37,411 bases of DNA from Leptolinea sp. UBA5203 (GCA_002412765.1 DHVR01000042.1:1-37411), one strand, 5' to 3'; shown: positions 21,829-30,182, counted from the first letter of the stretch. A program made the numbers and translations. The notes: generated by a model not told the origin, from the letters alone.

Positions 21829-23268
21829 TTATGGATTGGGTAAGGTGAAACGGAAAGTCGTTCCGAATCCCACCTGGCTTTCCACTTGAATCGTTCCCCC
21901 CTGGGCTTCCAGCAAAGCGCGGACGATGGCTAACCCCAACCCGGCCCCGCCACTTTGCCGGTTACGGGAGGCATCCACCCGGTAGAAGCGTTCAAAGAGA
22001 AATGGCAAATGCTCTGCAGAGATCCCCGTGCCGTGATCCTGCACACTGCAAGTACACATTCCCTCATGCTCAGTAATATTTACCTCAATTGTGCCCTCAT
22101 CCGGACTGTAGCGCAGGGCATTCTCCAGCAGGTTATCCAGAACCTGCGCCAGGCGGTCTTGATCCCCCATCACCCAGATCTGGCCGTCGGCATGAAGCAT
22201 AAAACTGATTTGCTTGCGGGCAGCCAAAGGCATGAGCAGATCGGAGCGTTCCTTTGCCAGTACGCCTAAATCCACCGGTTTGAGGTCCAGTTTCAGCATG
22301 CCGCTGGTAGCACGGGTCAGGACTAAAAGATCGCTCACCAGACGGATCAGGCGGTCGGTCTCCTGCTGCATGGCGGATAATAGCGGACCGCGTCCTACCC
22401 TGTCATCCATGGCGCCGTCTTCCAGGGTTTCAATGGTACCTTTAATCACCGTCAGAGGAGTGCGCAGTTCATGGGCCACATCGGCCACAAAGGCATCCCT
22501 GGCTTGATCCGATTGGCGCAGGCTGGTTACCATTTGATTAAACGTCTGCCCCAGCGCGTCCAGTTCGCGGATCTCGCTGCCGGTTGAAATCTGCTGATTC
22601 AAATCCCCGTCACTGACGGCTTTAGCGCTTTGAATGATGGCCGAAACTGGGGCAGTGATGCGGCGTGTGAGAAGGGTCCCGGCAACCAGCGCCAGTAAAA
22701 CGGCCAACCCGCCTGCCCCGAGGAGTTGAAGAAGAAAACTAAACGGCAATCCGCCAGGCGGCAGTGGAGATGCCAAGTAAATCAATCCTTGAACCGTGCC
22801 ATTTTCCGCGTAAACCGGCGCGGCCACATATAAAACGCGGCGTTTTTCCTGCCCCACAGCCCGCACTGCACTGGCTTCCTTTCCTTGCATGGCAGAGGCT
22901 ATTTCCGGCCGCAGGGACAACACCTCCGGGGAAACAAGAGCGCTGTTTTCTTCCTCTGGGATCTGCACAAAATTGCCTGTGGCCAGGGGCAGGCTGATCA
23001 GGACAGACCCTTCCGGACTCATCACCCGTGTATGAATGCCGGGCAGGGTGTTGCTGGTCTGTAAGTAGGGTTCGGATATTTCAATTGGCAATGGCTGGCC
23101 CCGCATTGCGGCAGCGCTCAACCTGGCCTGTGCTAACAGGTTTTCAGTCTGCGTTTCAATATACAATCGGGCGGCGGCCTGCCAAAATAGCAACCCAGCC
23201 AGGCCCATGCCGATCAGCAGGATGATCAGTCCATTTAAAAACAAGCGCGTGCGCAGGGATTGGGTCAT
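21829..23268 (-). CDS. Membrane sensor histidine kinase (PhoR-like)
   Basis: The 479-residue kinase has a TM helix (about 11-30), an extracytoplasmic sensor region (about 31-170), a second TM (about 175-200), HAMP (about 200-252), HisKA with phospho-acceptor His266 in DVAHELRTPLTVIKG, and HATPase_c with NLLENALRYSPDEG, DHGTGI and GGAGLGLAIV. It should autophosphorylate and pass phosphate to the regulator encoded immediately upstream. The start at 23268 is one nucleotide after the regulator's TAA, indicating coupling; a longer frame to 23412 is rejected because it overlaps the regulator. The signal sensed is not known. Confidence 0.94.
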   Translation of the reverse strand: MTQSLRTRLFLNGLIILLIGMGLAGLLFWQAAARLYIETQTENLLAQARLSAAAMRGQPLPIEISEPYLQTSNTLPGIHTRVMSPEGSVLISLPLATGNFVQIPEEENSALVSPEVLSLRPEIASAMQGKEASAVRAVGQEKRRVLYVAAPVYAENGTVQGLIYLASPLPPGGLPFSFLLQLLGAGGLAVLLALVAGTLLTRRITAPVSAIIQSAKAVSDGDLNQQISTGSEIRELDALGQTFNQMVTSLRQSDQARDAFVADVAHELRTPLTVIKGTIETLEDGAMDDRVGRGPLLSAMQQETDRLIRLVSDLLVLTRATSGMLKLDLKPVDLGVLAKERSDLLMPLAARKQISFMLHADGQIWVMGDQDRLAQVLDNLLENALRYSPDEGTIEVNITEHEGMCTCSVQDHGTGISAEHLPFLFERFYRVDASRNRQSGGAGLGLAIVRALLEAQGGTIQVESQVGFGTTFRFTLPNP

Positions 23269-23269
23269 C

Positions 23270-23962
23270 TTACACTGTCCAGCGGTAACCCAGACCGCGC
23301 ACTGCTTCAATGCAGTCGGCTTCGCTGGCGGCAGCCCGCAATTTAGCGCGCAGGCGTTTGATGGTGCTGTCCACAGCGCGGGTGTCCCCGCAGAAATCAT
23401 AGCCCCAGGCAAGCTCCAGGAGACGTTCGCGGGTCAGCACACGGCCGGCATTTTGCATGAGAAGCTGCAGCACGTTGAATTCCAGGCGGGTCAGGGCCAG
23501 GGTCGCACCGGCCACGATAAGTTGATGATTCTCGCAATCCATTTCCAATCCCCCCGGGCCGTGCAGGATGGTGGACACAGGTTGATCCTTTGCTTCAGAT
23601 TGGCTGCGCCGCAAAACCGCCTTGATGCGGGACATTAACTCACGCACGCTGAACGGTTTGCAGACGTAATCATCCGCGCCAAGCTCCAGCCCCACCACCC
23701 GGTCCACCTCCTCACCGCGCGCGGTGATCATGATCACCGGGGTGCTGCTGGTTTTGCGCAGTTCCCGGCAGACATCCAGGCCATCCATTTCGGGGAGCAT
23801 CACGTCCAACAGAATTAAATCAGGCTTGATCTCTGTAGCCAGACGCAGTGCTTCACGACCGTCGGCCGCCACGCGTACTTCATAGCTCGCCTTGCGCAAG
23901 TTATAGACCAGCAGATCACTGACGGCTGGTTCATCGTCCACGATTAAAATGGTTGTTGTCAT
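23270..23962 (-). CDS. OmpR/PhoB family response regulator
   Basis: The 230-residue regulator has a receiver domain (residues 4-115) with acidic D9/D10, phospho-acceptor D53 (LILLDVMLPEMDG), T80 and K102 (CKPFSVREL). A winged-helix DNA-binding domain follows (about 130-228) with LTRLEFNVLQLLMQNAGRVL and VDSTIKRLRAKL, as in PhoB/OmpR. The start MTTT at 23962 is chosen by family alignment; no clear ribosome site is seen, so a short or absent leader is possible. Two half-sites at 23987-24004 match those before the SIMPL gene, suggesting autoregulation. Confidence 0.93.
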   Translation of the reverse strand: MTTTILIVDDEPAVSDLLVYNLRKASYEVRVAADGREALRLATEIKPDLILLDVMLPEMDGLDVCRELRKTSSTPVIMITARGEEVDRVVGLELGADDYVCKPFSVRELMSRIKAVLRRSQSEAKDQPVSTILHGPGGLEMDCENHQLIVAGATLALTRLEFNVLQLLMQNAGRVLTRERLLELAWGYDFCGDTRAVDSTIKRLRAKLRAAASEADCIEAVRGLGYRWTV

Positions 23963-23986
23963 ATAAGCAAAGGATAGCATGCTTGT

Positions 23987-24004
23987 GTGGCAAATGTGTG
24001 TCAG
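23987..24004 (-). promoter_or_regulatory. Pair of 11-bp-spaced half-sites upstream of the response regulator
   Basis: On the minus strand: CTGACAC-ACAT-TTGCCAC. The first half-site is identical to one in the 21798-21826 box and the second differs by one base from another, at the same 11-bp pitch. It lies about 25-42 bp upstream of the chosen start. Confidence 0.6.
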
Positions 24005-24149
24005 AATTGGGCTGGAAATTGGAAGGATTTATCAGAAATCATAAGTTACATTACACCTTTTTAAAATCTAAATGCAATTCAATCAATGGGCTGATCTTGA
24101 TAGGTTTTATCAGATGGCATCTTTAACTCATTACCTATAGAATTAATCC

Positions 24150-24509
24150 ATGCAAGAACTCGACATGTTTTTTGACCATTTCGAAGATGCCCGGAATTTG
24201 TTTGAAACCGTGCGGTCGCGGATCGAGGCGCTGGGTCCAACGCAGGAAAAAATAAGTAAAACACAGATTGCCTTTCGGCGCAGGAAGGATTTTGTCTGGA
24301 TTTGGATTCCTGAAAAGCATCTGCATCGAAAAGCAGCCCCGCTGGTTTTAAGTATTTCCTTCCCTCAACCTGAGCCTTCTCCGCGCTGGAAGCAGCTTGT
24401 GGAGGTATCACCTGGGTGCTTTATGCATCATTTGGAATTGTACAGGATTGAGGCAATAGATGAAGAAGTTGATCAATGGCTGAGGAAAGCCTGGGATTTG
24501 GCAGCTTGA
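24150..24509 (+). CDS. DUF5655-like small protein
   Basis: The 119-residue product fits the DUF5655 pattern: an N-terminal helix (DHFEDARNLFETVRSRIEAL), a central KISKTQIAFRRRKDFVWIWIP, and a C-terminal stretch with HHLELYRIEAIDEEVDQWLRKAWD. The family is often fused to or near nucleic-acid or DUF4287 proteins, with no proven function. The ATG at 24150 has no good ribosome site; ATG 24165 is an alternative. A single gene between the two-component system and the CPBP protease. Confidence 0.75.
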   Translation: MQELDMFFDHFEDARNLFETVRSRIEALGPTQEKISKTQIAFRRRKDFVWIWIPEKHLHRKAAPLVLSISFPQPEPSPRWKQLVEVSPGCFMHHLELYRIEAIDEEVDQWLRKAWDLAA

Positions 24510-24588
24510 GGTTTGCTATCCATCATTTCCCCATCCTTTCTTTTGTTATCGTTATAATTGAGCCATCTTTTTGATAGGCGAGGTTCCG

Positions 24589-25497
24589 ATGTCAGAAACT
24601 ACCCCTCAACGTTCAGGTTTGTGGATTTATTTTCTACTTGCCAATATAATCACCTGGCTGGGTTGGATTCCTGCCTTGCTGATCACCACCCACAAAGGCT
24701 ATCCGCTGCCAACCATTGATTATCTGACCACACACAGTGGATTTCAATTTGTAAATACTGAACATTTTTGGTTAACCGTTGCGTTTACCCTGGCTGTCTA
24801 TGGCCCATTCATTGGAGCCTGTGCAGCCCTGTGGCGCGAAAACGACAAGCAAGGCCTGCAATCCTTATGGCAGCGGATGATCCACTGGCGGATTGCTCCT
24901 CGTTGGATATGGATTATCCTTGGCATGGGATTGGGTTTTCCTTTGTTGGCTGGTGGGATTGGTTTGTTAACCGGCAATGCTGTATTTCAAGCCCCCGTTC
25001 GGTCTTTTTCAATCCTCTTCATTTTGGGATTATTTGTCTATCAGTTCCTGACTAGCGGCATGGAAGAACCAGGCTGGCGAGGCTATTTGCTGCCCGCTCT
25101 GGAAAAACGCTTTCCGATGGACAAAGTCCCCGTTTATCTGGGTCTGGCCTGGGCGGTTTGGCACTATCCCGTGACGATTTATTTCACCCTGCAAACCATG
25201 GCCCAGGTAACACCCATCCAGGCGCTGATCACGATTCTGGCCGCTCTCGCAGGACAAACCGTCTCCCTGATCGGTATGACCTATCTGTATGTCTGGCTGA
25301 TGCATAAAACAAACAGTCTGCTGCTGGTCAGCAGTCTGCACGCCCTGCAAAACACTGCCAGTGCGGTATTATTTGGCCTGTTTGCTGCCCAACCCATGGT
25401 TACCGTGGTGTCTGCTATTTTACCCTGGGTGTTGATCTTTTTTCTGGAGAAGAAATTGGGCAAAGAGAATTTTCCAGGACAACCCCACCCAATTTGA
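24589..25497 (+). CDS. CPBP family intramembrane glutamic endopeptidase
   Basis: A 302-residue membrane protein with about eight helices. The CPBP (CAAX/bacteriocin-processing) motifs are present: EEPGWRGYLLPALEKRF (EExxxR), then LAWAVWHYPV with the motif-2 His, and SLHALQNTASA with a third conserved His. Relatives cleave prenylated or bacteriocin peptides in the membrane, or act as immunity/scaffold proteins; the substrate here is unknown. The start at 24589 follows a GAGG site; a longer frame to 24571 is less likely. A TATAAT at 24553-24558 may be its -10. Confidence 0.9.
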   Translation: MSETTPQRSGLWIYFLLANIITWLGWIPALLITTHKGYPLPTIDYLTTHSGFQFVNTEHFWLTVAFTLAVYGPFIGACAALWRENDKQGLQSLWQRMIHWRIAPRWIWIILGMGLGFPLLAGGIGLLTGNAVFQAPVRSFSILFILGLFVYQFLTSGMEEPGWRGYLLPALEKRFPMDKVPVYLGLAWAVWHYPVTIYFTLQTMAQVTPIQALITILAALAGQTVSLIGMTYLYVWLMHKTNSLLLVSSLHALQNTASAVLFGLFAAQPMVTVVSAILPWVLIFFLEKKLGKENFPGQPHPI

Positions 25498-25543
25498 CCC
25501 ATCAACCAATTCTTGAATAAAAATTTTTTTTGAGGAAAACCAG

Positions 25544-26068
25544 ATGATAAAAATACAAAAACCCCAGGAAGGGGAATACGCCCCTTATGCGATCCAGTAT
25601 ATCAATCTCGTCCCGAATGATGGAGAGGTTATCGCCCATATGCAGGAAGCCATGCAGGCTATCCTGGCTTTAATGAATTCGCTGTCCCCCGAAAAACAGG
25701 GCACACCCTGCGCAGAAGGCGAGTGGACAGCCAAAGAAATTCTCAGCCATATCATGGATTCTGAACGCGTGTTTGGCTACCGTGCCTTGCGCATTGCCCG
25801 CAGCGATGCCACAGAATTAAACGGTTTTGACCATGATGCCTATGTGCATCAGTCGCACGCGAACGAGCAGGACCTCTCTGCTCTATTGGAAGAATATGCC
25901 TCCATCCGTCAGGCGAGTATCACCCTGTTCAAGAGCCTGGATGAGTCAGCCCTGACAAGAATGGGGAAGGTAAATGGGAATCCATTGAGCGTGCGTGCGG
26001 CAGCTTACCTCATTCTGGGGCACGAGCAGCACCATGTGAATAGTATCCGCGAGCATTATGCCTCTTAA
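25544..26068 (+). CDS. DinB family protein
   Basis: The 174-residue four-helix bundle belongs to the DinB/YfiT superfamily. The three metal-ligand His positions are visible: EILSHIMDSERV (first) and HEQHHVNSIREHY (second and third), with the typical GEWTAKEILSH start of the second helix. Members include thiol-dependent transferases and DNA-damage-induced proteins; the substrate is unknown. The ATG follows TTGAGGAAAACCAG. Confidence 0.92.
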   Translation: MIKIQKPQEGEYAPYAIQYINLVPNDGEVIAHMQEAMQAILALMNSLSPEKQGTPCAEGEWTAKEILSHIMDSERVFGYRALRIARSDATELNGFDHDAYVHQSHANEQDLSALLEEYASIRQASITLFKSLDESALTRMGKVNGNPLSVRAAAYLILGHEQHHVNSIREHYAS

Positions 26069-26124
26069 GGGGACTAATTCGGGCAGGTCAACAGAACAAC
26101 TGGTTTAATGATTAGGAGCGTAAG

Positions 26125-26337
26125 ATGTCAGATAAAGGAACCACAAGTAAAAGAGTTTCATTAATTGGGGTATATCTTTTGGTGATTATTACTTTTTCAA
26201 ATCTGTTGGTTTTCAGCGATAGAATAGCCTCAAAACCGACTGAAGCCGGTTTTTGGATGATCCTGGTCTTTGGTGTTGCTTTGGGAGTTGCATTGACGCT
26301 GACAATGATGCAAGTCGTTTCCAAGAACAAGAGCTAA
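26125..26337 (+). CDS. Small two-helix membrane protein
   Basis: The 70-residue product has a polar N-terminus and two hydrophobic segments (about 12-31 and 42-62) ending in a basic tail (KNKS). I do not recognise the family. A strong ribosome site (AGGAGCGTAAG) supports it as a real gene despite its size, and a bidirectional terminator follows about 130 bp downstream. A minus-strand frame over the same region is a shadow. Confidence 0.65.
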   Translation: MSDKGTTSKRVSLIGVYLLVIITFSNLLVFSDRIASKPTEAGFWMILVFGVALGVALTLTMMQVVSKNKS

Positions 26338-26465
26338 ACCGGGCTGTTCAATCGACATCCTTACAGCCCAAGCAGAATAAATCGCAGGGCGAGGTATTTC
26401 CTAACCATCTTTTCTGAACCCTTCCAACCGAGGGAAAGGTTTGGCTTATAGAGTAGGATAAAAAG

Positions 26466-26492
26466 AAACCTCCCATATTCGGGAGGTTTTTT
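26466..26492. terminator. Bidirectional terminator between convergent genes
   Basis: AAACCTCCC (26466-26474) pairs perfectly with GGGAGGTTT (26481-26489) around a 6-nt loop. TTT follows on the plus strand and CTTTTT on the minus strand, so it can close both the small membrane gene and the DUF362 gene. Confidence 0.85.
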
Positions 26493-26501
26493 AGTTCGAG
26501 C

Positions 26502-27644
26502 TTATCTTCCGATGATTCGCCCCAACAGCGGAGTGACCACCGTAATGGCTTCATGCGGGCAGAGTTCCTGGCAGCAGTAGCAACGGATGCAGCGGCTGTA
26601 GTCATACACCGGGGGCTGACTTTTACCGTTTGCCCAACTCAAGGCTTTGGGTTCTGCCGGGCAGACTTCTACACAGCGCCCGCATTTAATGCATTTTTCC
26701 GCCGTAATCACCGGGCGGGGGGTGACGTAATTGCGCATGAAGCTATTATTAAACGCATCGGGCTTGGCGGTGGTGGCTCGTTTTTGACGATTGACCACGA
26801 AGTTCGGGGCGTCGAATTTCTCTACCGGATCGCCCAGAATTTCAATATCCTGGCTGCTGCCTAGGCCAAATTGATTGCCATAGACAATCGGTTCCACCAT
26901 GGCTTCGTCCAGATGAATCATGCGACAGACAGTAGCATCCAGGGCGACCGGATCGATGGAGAAAAGCAGGACGCGCATGGGGGTTGGCGTACCGCTGCGT
27001 GGGCCGTTGCCTTCCATGGCCACGATGCCGTCCATGATGTACAGACGCGGCTTCAGGTACAGGTTCAGGTCGACCAACATTTTGGAGAACATATCCACAT
27101 TGGGCATGCGCGAATGAAACTCGGCTTTCAGAATGCCGGGAATGCAGCCAAATTGATTTTTAATCGCCCCGGTGACGCGGGTCAGGGCGTGGGTTTTAAA
27201 TTTGGAGAGGCTGATCAACCCGTCCGCTTCGGTGACGCCGCGGGCGATGGTGAATTGTTTGATCAAATGCCCATCCGGGAAGGAGAAGGTATCCCCGTTC
27301 TGGAAATCGGCAATCGGGACGTTCAGTTCCTCGGCGATATGCAGCAAACCGGCTGCCCGGGCAGCCATCTTGGTGCTGCCGAACCCGGGGGAATCTCCAA
27401 AGGAGAGCTGCGCTCCGGCGACCTGAAAAGCCTCGAGCACGGCGCGAAAAACGGCGGGATGCGGACTGACACAATGATCCGGGGATTCTCCAAGCAGGAG
27501 GTTAGGCTTGATCACGATTTTCTCACCGGGCTTAACAAATTGCTGCGCGCCGCCCAACAGGGCAAGGCCGCGTTGAACCGCTTCTTTTACGGCCTGTTCT
27601 TCATAGTTGTCACAAGATACCAGGATTACTTTTGATCCACTCAT
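26502..27644 (-). CDS. DUF362 protein with C-terminal 2[4Fe-4S] ferredoxin domain
   Basis: A 380-residue protein. The N-terminal ~290 residues are DUF362 (KIVIKPNLLLGESPDHCVSP, then GDSPGFGST and SLSKFKTHALTRVTGAIKNQ). The C-terminus has two four-Cys clusters, CIKCGRCVEVCPAEP and CIRCYCCQELCPHEA, typical of 2[4Fe-4S] ferredoxins. The function is unproven in the family; an iron-sulphur electron-transfer or assembly role is inferred. The ATG follows AAGGAAGGCAAGCTC. It converges on the small membrane gene at the terminator at 26466. Confidence 0.88.
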   Translation of the reverse strand: MSGSKVILVSCDNYEEQAVKEAVQRGLALLGGAQQFVKPGEKIVIKPNLLLGESPDHCVSPHPAVFRAVLEAFQVAGAQLSFGDSPGFGSTKMAARAAGLLHIAEELNVPIADFQNGDTFSFPDGHLIKQFTIARGVTEADGLISLSKFKTHALTRVTGAIKNQFGCIPGILKAEFHSRMPNVDMFSKMLVDLNLYLKPRLYIMDGIVAMEGNGPRSGTPTPMRVLLFSIDPVALDATVCRMIHLDEAMVEPIVYGNQFGLGSSQDIEILGDPVEKFDAPNFVVNRQKRATTAKPDAFNNSFMRNYVTPRPVITAEKCIKCGRCVEVCPAEPKALSWANGKSQPPVYDYSRCIRCYCCQELCPHEAITVVTPLLGRIIGR

Positions 27645-27761
27645 GAGCTTGCCTTCCTTAAGGTTTAAACCTGATTTATCTGAACTAATTCTATCGCTAA
27701 GTTGGGAAAGTGGGTATTCATGAAAATGCGCATTTTTCTCAAAGTTCCGAATGAATAGTTT

Positions 27762-27844
27762 ATATAGGACTAATCTTATAAAATAGAAAAGTAGCTTATA
27801 AGGAGCTCAGTTGTAATTGTTTTTTTTCAAAAGAGCGTTACTAT
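27762..27844 (+). repeat. Island leader repeat, copy A
   Basis: Copy A of a diverged ~85-bp direct repeat ending immediately before the SRA gene. Shared blocks with copy B are ATATAGGACT-N-ATCTTATAAA and CAGTTGTAATTGTTTTTTT, then a GTTA-TATTAT tail. AT-rich and likely to hold the promoter, though no textbook -35/-10 pair stands out. Confidence 0.7.
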
Positions 27845-27845
27845 T

Positions 27846-28349
27846 ATGGATAAATGTTCTTGTGATGAACATGTTAAAAATTATTTATTTGTCTTTGAAA
27901 AAACCGTAATTACACCTCACTTAAAACCCACTGGAGCGCACATGTTTAGGACAGGAAGTAGATATGATCGCAATAATCACCTGATTCGAGAGGCGATAGA
28001 TAATCGAAAACGAATATCTATATGTTCAGACTTTCCGATAATTTTTTTATTTTTTAAATGTCGCTGGCCAGTGGGCATGGGTTATGTAGACAAATGGTTA
28101 TATCCAAAGGAGGTGCTTCAATTTACTGGCGAAGGACATTCTGGAGACATGGATCTATCAAACGGGAATAAAGCAATTCAAAATCACAGACATGATGGAA
28201 GGAAATTGTATTTATTTGAAATGGTTTCGAATGGCAAATACGAATGTTTGGGAAGATTTGAATATATCAAACATGAAATAATTGAAAGTGAAGATATTCA
28301 AAATGGGAACAGATATGAGATTGTTTTTTTATTAGGAAAATTGATGTAG
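27846..28349 (+). CDS. Stand-alone SRA-like (ScoMcrA-type) modified-DNA-binding protein
   Basis: The 167-residue product has the signature of the SRA-like domain found in ScoMcrA-type restriction proteins: FTGEGHSGDMDLSNGNKAI followed by HDGRKLYLFE and a GKYECLGRFEYI strand (residues ~95-145). In known proteins this domain reads 5-methylcytosine-type modified DNA and is joined to an HNH nuclease in one chain; here there is no nuclease domain. The next gene, with an apparently similar leader, could provide it. The coding sequence is much more AT-rich than the flanking regions. There is no visible ribosome site; the ATG lies just after leader copy A. Confidence 0.68.
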   Translation: MDKCSCDEHVKNYLFVFEKTVITPHLKPTGAHMFRTGSRYDRNNHLIREAIDNRKRISICSDFPIIFLFFKCRWPVGMGYVDKWLYPKEVLQFTGEGHSGDMDLSNGNKAIQNHRHDGRKLYLFEMVSNGKYECLGRFEYIKHEIIESEDIQNGNRYEIVFLLGKLM

Positions 28350-28529
28350 TATATTGGCAAAAGGAGCTGATAAAAAACCGTATTAAGGGTGGTCCATTAT
28401 CCGGCCTTTTTAATATAATAGTTTTATCAACCAATTAATTAAACTAAAAAATCTATTCTGATGTGAATAAAGAAGCTATTCATAAAAATGGTTCATACAA
28501 ACTGCTTTTGGCAGTGATTAGGCTCATGG
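28350..28529. other. Spacer between the two island genes
   Basis: AT-rich, no ORF. Shortly after the SRA stop a weak stem with CCGGCCTTTTTAATATAATAG may serve as a terminator; a similar GCCTTTTTATAATAAAA follows the second island gene. Confidence 0.4.
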
Positions 28530-28612
28530 ATATAGGACTTATCTTATAAAGAGATTAAGAGCCTTATATAGTGTTCAGTTGTAATTGTTTTTTTAAAAAA
28601 TATAGTTATTAT
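28530..28612 (+). repeat. Island leader repeat, copy B
   Basis: Copy B of the ~85-bp direct repeat, about 65 bp before the 28677 gene. It shares GATATAGGACT-N-ATCTTATAAA and TTCAGTTGTAATTGTTTTTTT with copy A; the middle parts are diverged, with an estimated overall identity of around 70 percent by eye. Confidence 0.7.
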
Positions 28613-28676
28613 AAGAAAGAACTTATTTGAAATCAAACAACAATCCACCACGTATGATTAATAGGGAGATCGAAAT

Positions 28677-29804
28677 ATGGATGATGAAGGGTTTAGAAAT
28701 TGGTTATTGAATTCTTATAATGAAAAAACAACAAGTTCGAGACTTTCAAATTGTCACCGTGTTGAAGTCTATGAAGGGGATTTAGATCAGCATTATTTTA
28801 ATGATGGGTTGAGCTCCCTTATCCGAAAGCTAAATTATACATCTGACGATCAATGTATGGGCAAAAAACCAAATCATAATGTGCCAATTAATGGTAATCA
28901 ATATACTGGTTCCGCAACTTTGAAACAGGCTGTTCACTTATATCTCAATTACAAATCTAATCATAAAACCCTTATCCCAACACAACAGAAGTCGAATCCA
29001 GCAAAAATGTTCGTTGGTAAAATGAAAACAACGATTAAAGCCACTGAATGGCCTAAATGGGATAATCCGGATGAAAATGAGCTATTTGAAGTGATTAAAT
29101 TAATAGCAAAGTATATTAAATTTTTAGATCCAAGAATAATTGAGAAAATAGTTAAAGATAATACAATTCATAAAGAAGAATGGGTAGAAAAATTGTCCAG
29201 AAAAAATGTAAATCCTGAAATCTATTTATGGGATTCTTCACCCTGCACATTCCCAGGGGTAAGACGTTATGCAGGTAGCAAAGAAATTGCCTACTTTAGA
29301 AACCACACAACTTTAACTAGTGAAGATATTCCCAATGCAATAAAATTGGATGACAATGATTATCCTAAACATTTATGGGCAATGATTTTTACCAATAAAG
29401 AATTCCGCAAAGAGGGTCCTAGTAATTTTGCTTTAGCTCATTTAATTGATCATAAAGATCATAAGAACCGATATGGAGATGATTTTTCAGTTTTACCAAA
29501 TCATACCCAATATCCGTTGCATGGCCTATTTACTTCTCCAACAAACACTGCATATATTCCGAATTGTTTGATTCGACCATCTGACTTTTCTTCGCCAATT
29601 AGGCAACTATTAATTTCAAGGTCATTTGAATTATATGGCGAAATTTGTCAATTATTGCCTCCATGGCTAGAACAAAAAAGTAATTCGACCAACAATTGGC
29701 AACTTTCTGATTTTCAGTGGGCAGATCCAGTTGGAGATATTGATAATATCGAATCTTTTTTGTCCTTCAGGAAAAATAGAATGAATAATTTACTAGATGC
29801 ATAA
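28677..29804 (+). CDS. Putative restriction-type protein with His-rich (HNH-like) nuclease motif
   Basis: The 375-residue protein begins with a helical domain (residues ~5-95: FRNWLLNSYNEKTTSSRLSN, then RVEVYEGDLDQHYFNDGL, and PINGNQYTGSATLKQAVHLY) resembling the N-terminal recombinase-like domain of several restriction and anti-phage proteins. The second half has SSPCTFPGVRRYAG and a His/Asp cluster LAHLIDHKDHKNRYG, then LFTSPTNTAYIP, which could form an HNH-like site. I do not recognise the family and do not claim activity. The start has AGGGAGATCGAAAT upstream. AT-rich, with the same leader type as the SRA gene. Confidence 0.6.
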   Translation: MDDEGFRNWLLNSYNEKTTSSRLSNCHRVEVYEGDLDQHYFNDGLSSLIRKLNYTSDDQCMGKKPNHNVPINGNQYTGSATLKQAVHLYLNYKSNHKTLIPTQQKSNPAKMFVGKMKTTIKATEWPKWDNPDENELFEVIKLIAKYIKFLDPRIIEKIVKDNTIHKEEWVEKLSRKNVNPEIYLWDSSPCTFPGVRRYAGSKEIAYFRNHTTLTSEDIPNAIKLDDNDYPKHLWAMIFTNKEFRKEGPSNFALAHLIDHKDHKNRYGDDFSVLPNHTQYPLHGLFTSPTNTAYIPNCLIRPSDFSSPIRQLLISRSFELYGEICQLLPPWLEQKSNSTNNWQLSDFQWADPVGDIDNIESFLSFRKNRMNNLLDA

Positions 29805-30070
29805 GGCCTTCAGCCATTGGTTGGTAACCTGCCTTTTTATAATAAAAATATTTCAACCATGGATTGATTTTGCTGTCCTATTCTCTCGCGATGAAGATGT
29901 CATACCAATTCCCGAAAATCATATCCTTAAAATCTGGCCCCTGTTTATTCTTGGGTGCTTTTCAAGAGCTATGCTAAGATAGCAATGGAAAACTCTGTAG
30001 CCATGCAGGATTCTCCTGTCTGGTTCTACAAATTGGGTTCCCACTGGTTCAGGGTTCGAACCCCTACAAA
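29805..30070. other. Right flank of the AT-rich island with a tRNA T-arm-like sequence
   Basis: No supported gene. After a T-rich, terminator-like end of the island gene, GC content rises. At about 30048-30066 the sequence GTTCAGGGTTCGAACCCC looks like a tRNA T-arm and loop (GGG-TTCGAAC-CCC). No matching acceptor, D-arm or anticodon arm could be folded upstream, so this is not an intact tRNA. It may be a tRNA fragment left by an integration, or chance. Confidence 0.4.
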
Positions 30071-30154
30071 CCTATCCCAAAGAATATGCCTTGTGCCATA
30101 AATTTGGCTCTGCAGGTTAAGACCTCCGCTGGAAATATGATTCTTTGGGATAGG
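30071..30154. repeat. 15-bp perfect inverted repeat before the SPFH gene
   Basis: CCTATCCCAAAGAAT (30071-30085) and ATTCTTTGGGATAGG (30140-30154) are exact reverse complements, 54 bp apart, ending 28 bp before the SPFH start. They could be the ends of a tiny mobile element or a leader RNA structure. Confidence 0.7.
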
Positions 30155-30182
30155 ACATTCCATACACAAAGGAACACTTTTC

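Noticed and set aside
26871..27635. 254-residue plus-strand frame opposite the DUF362 gene
   Set aside because: Shadow of the DUF362-ferredoxin gene, which has clear CxxCxxC clusters and a ribosome site.
30040..30078. Intact tRNA gene
   Set aside because: Only the T-arm and loop fit; no acceptor complement, D-arm or anticodon arm can be formed in the preceding 90 bp.
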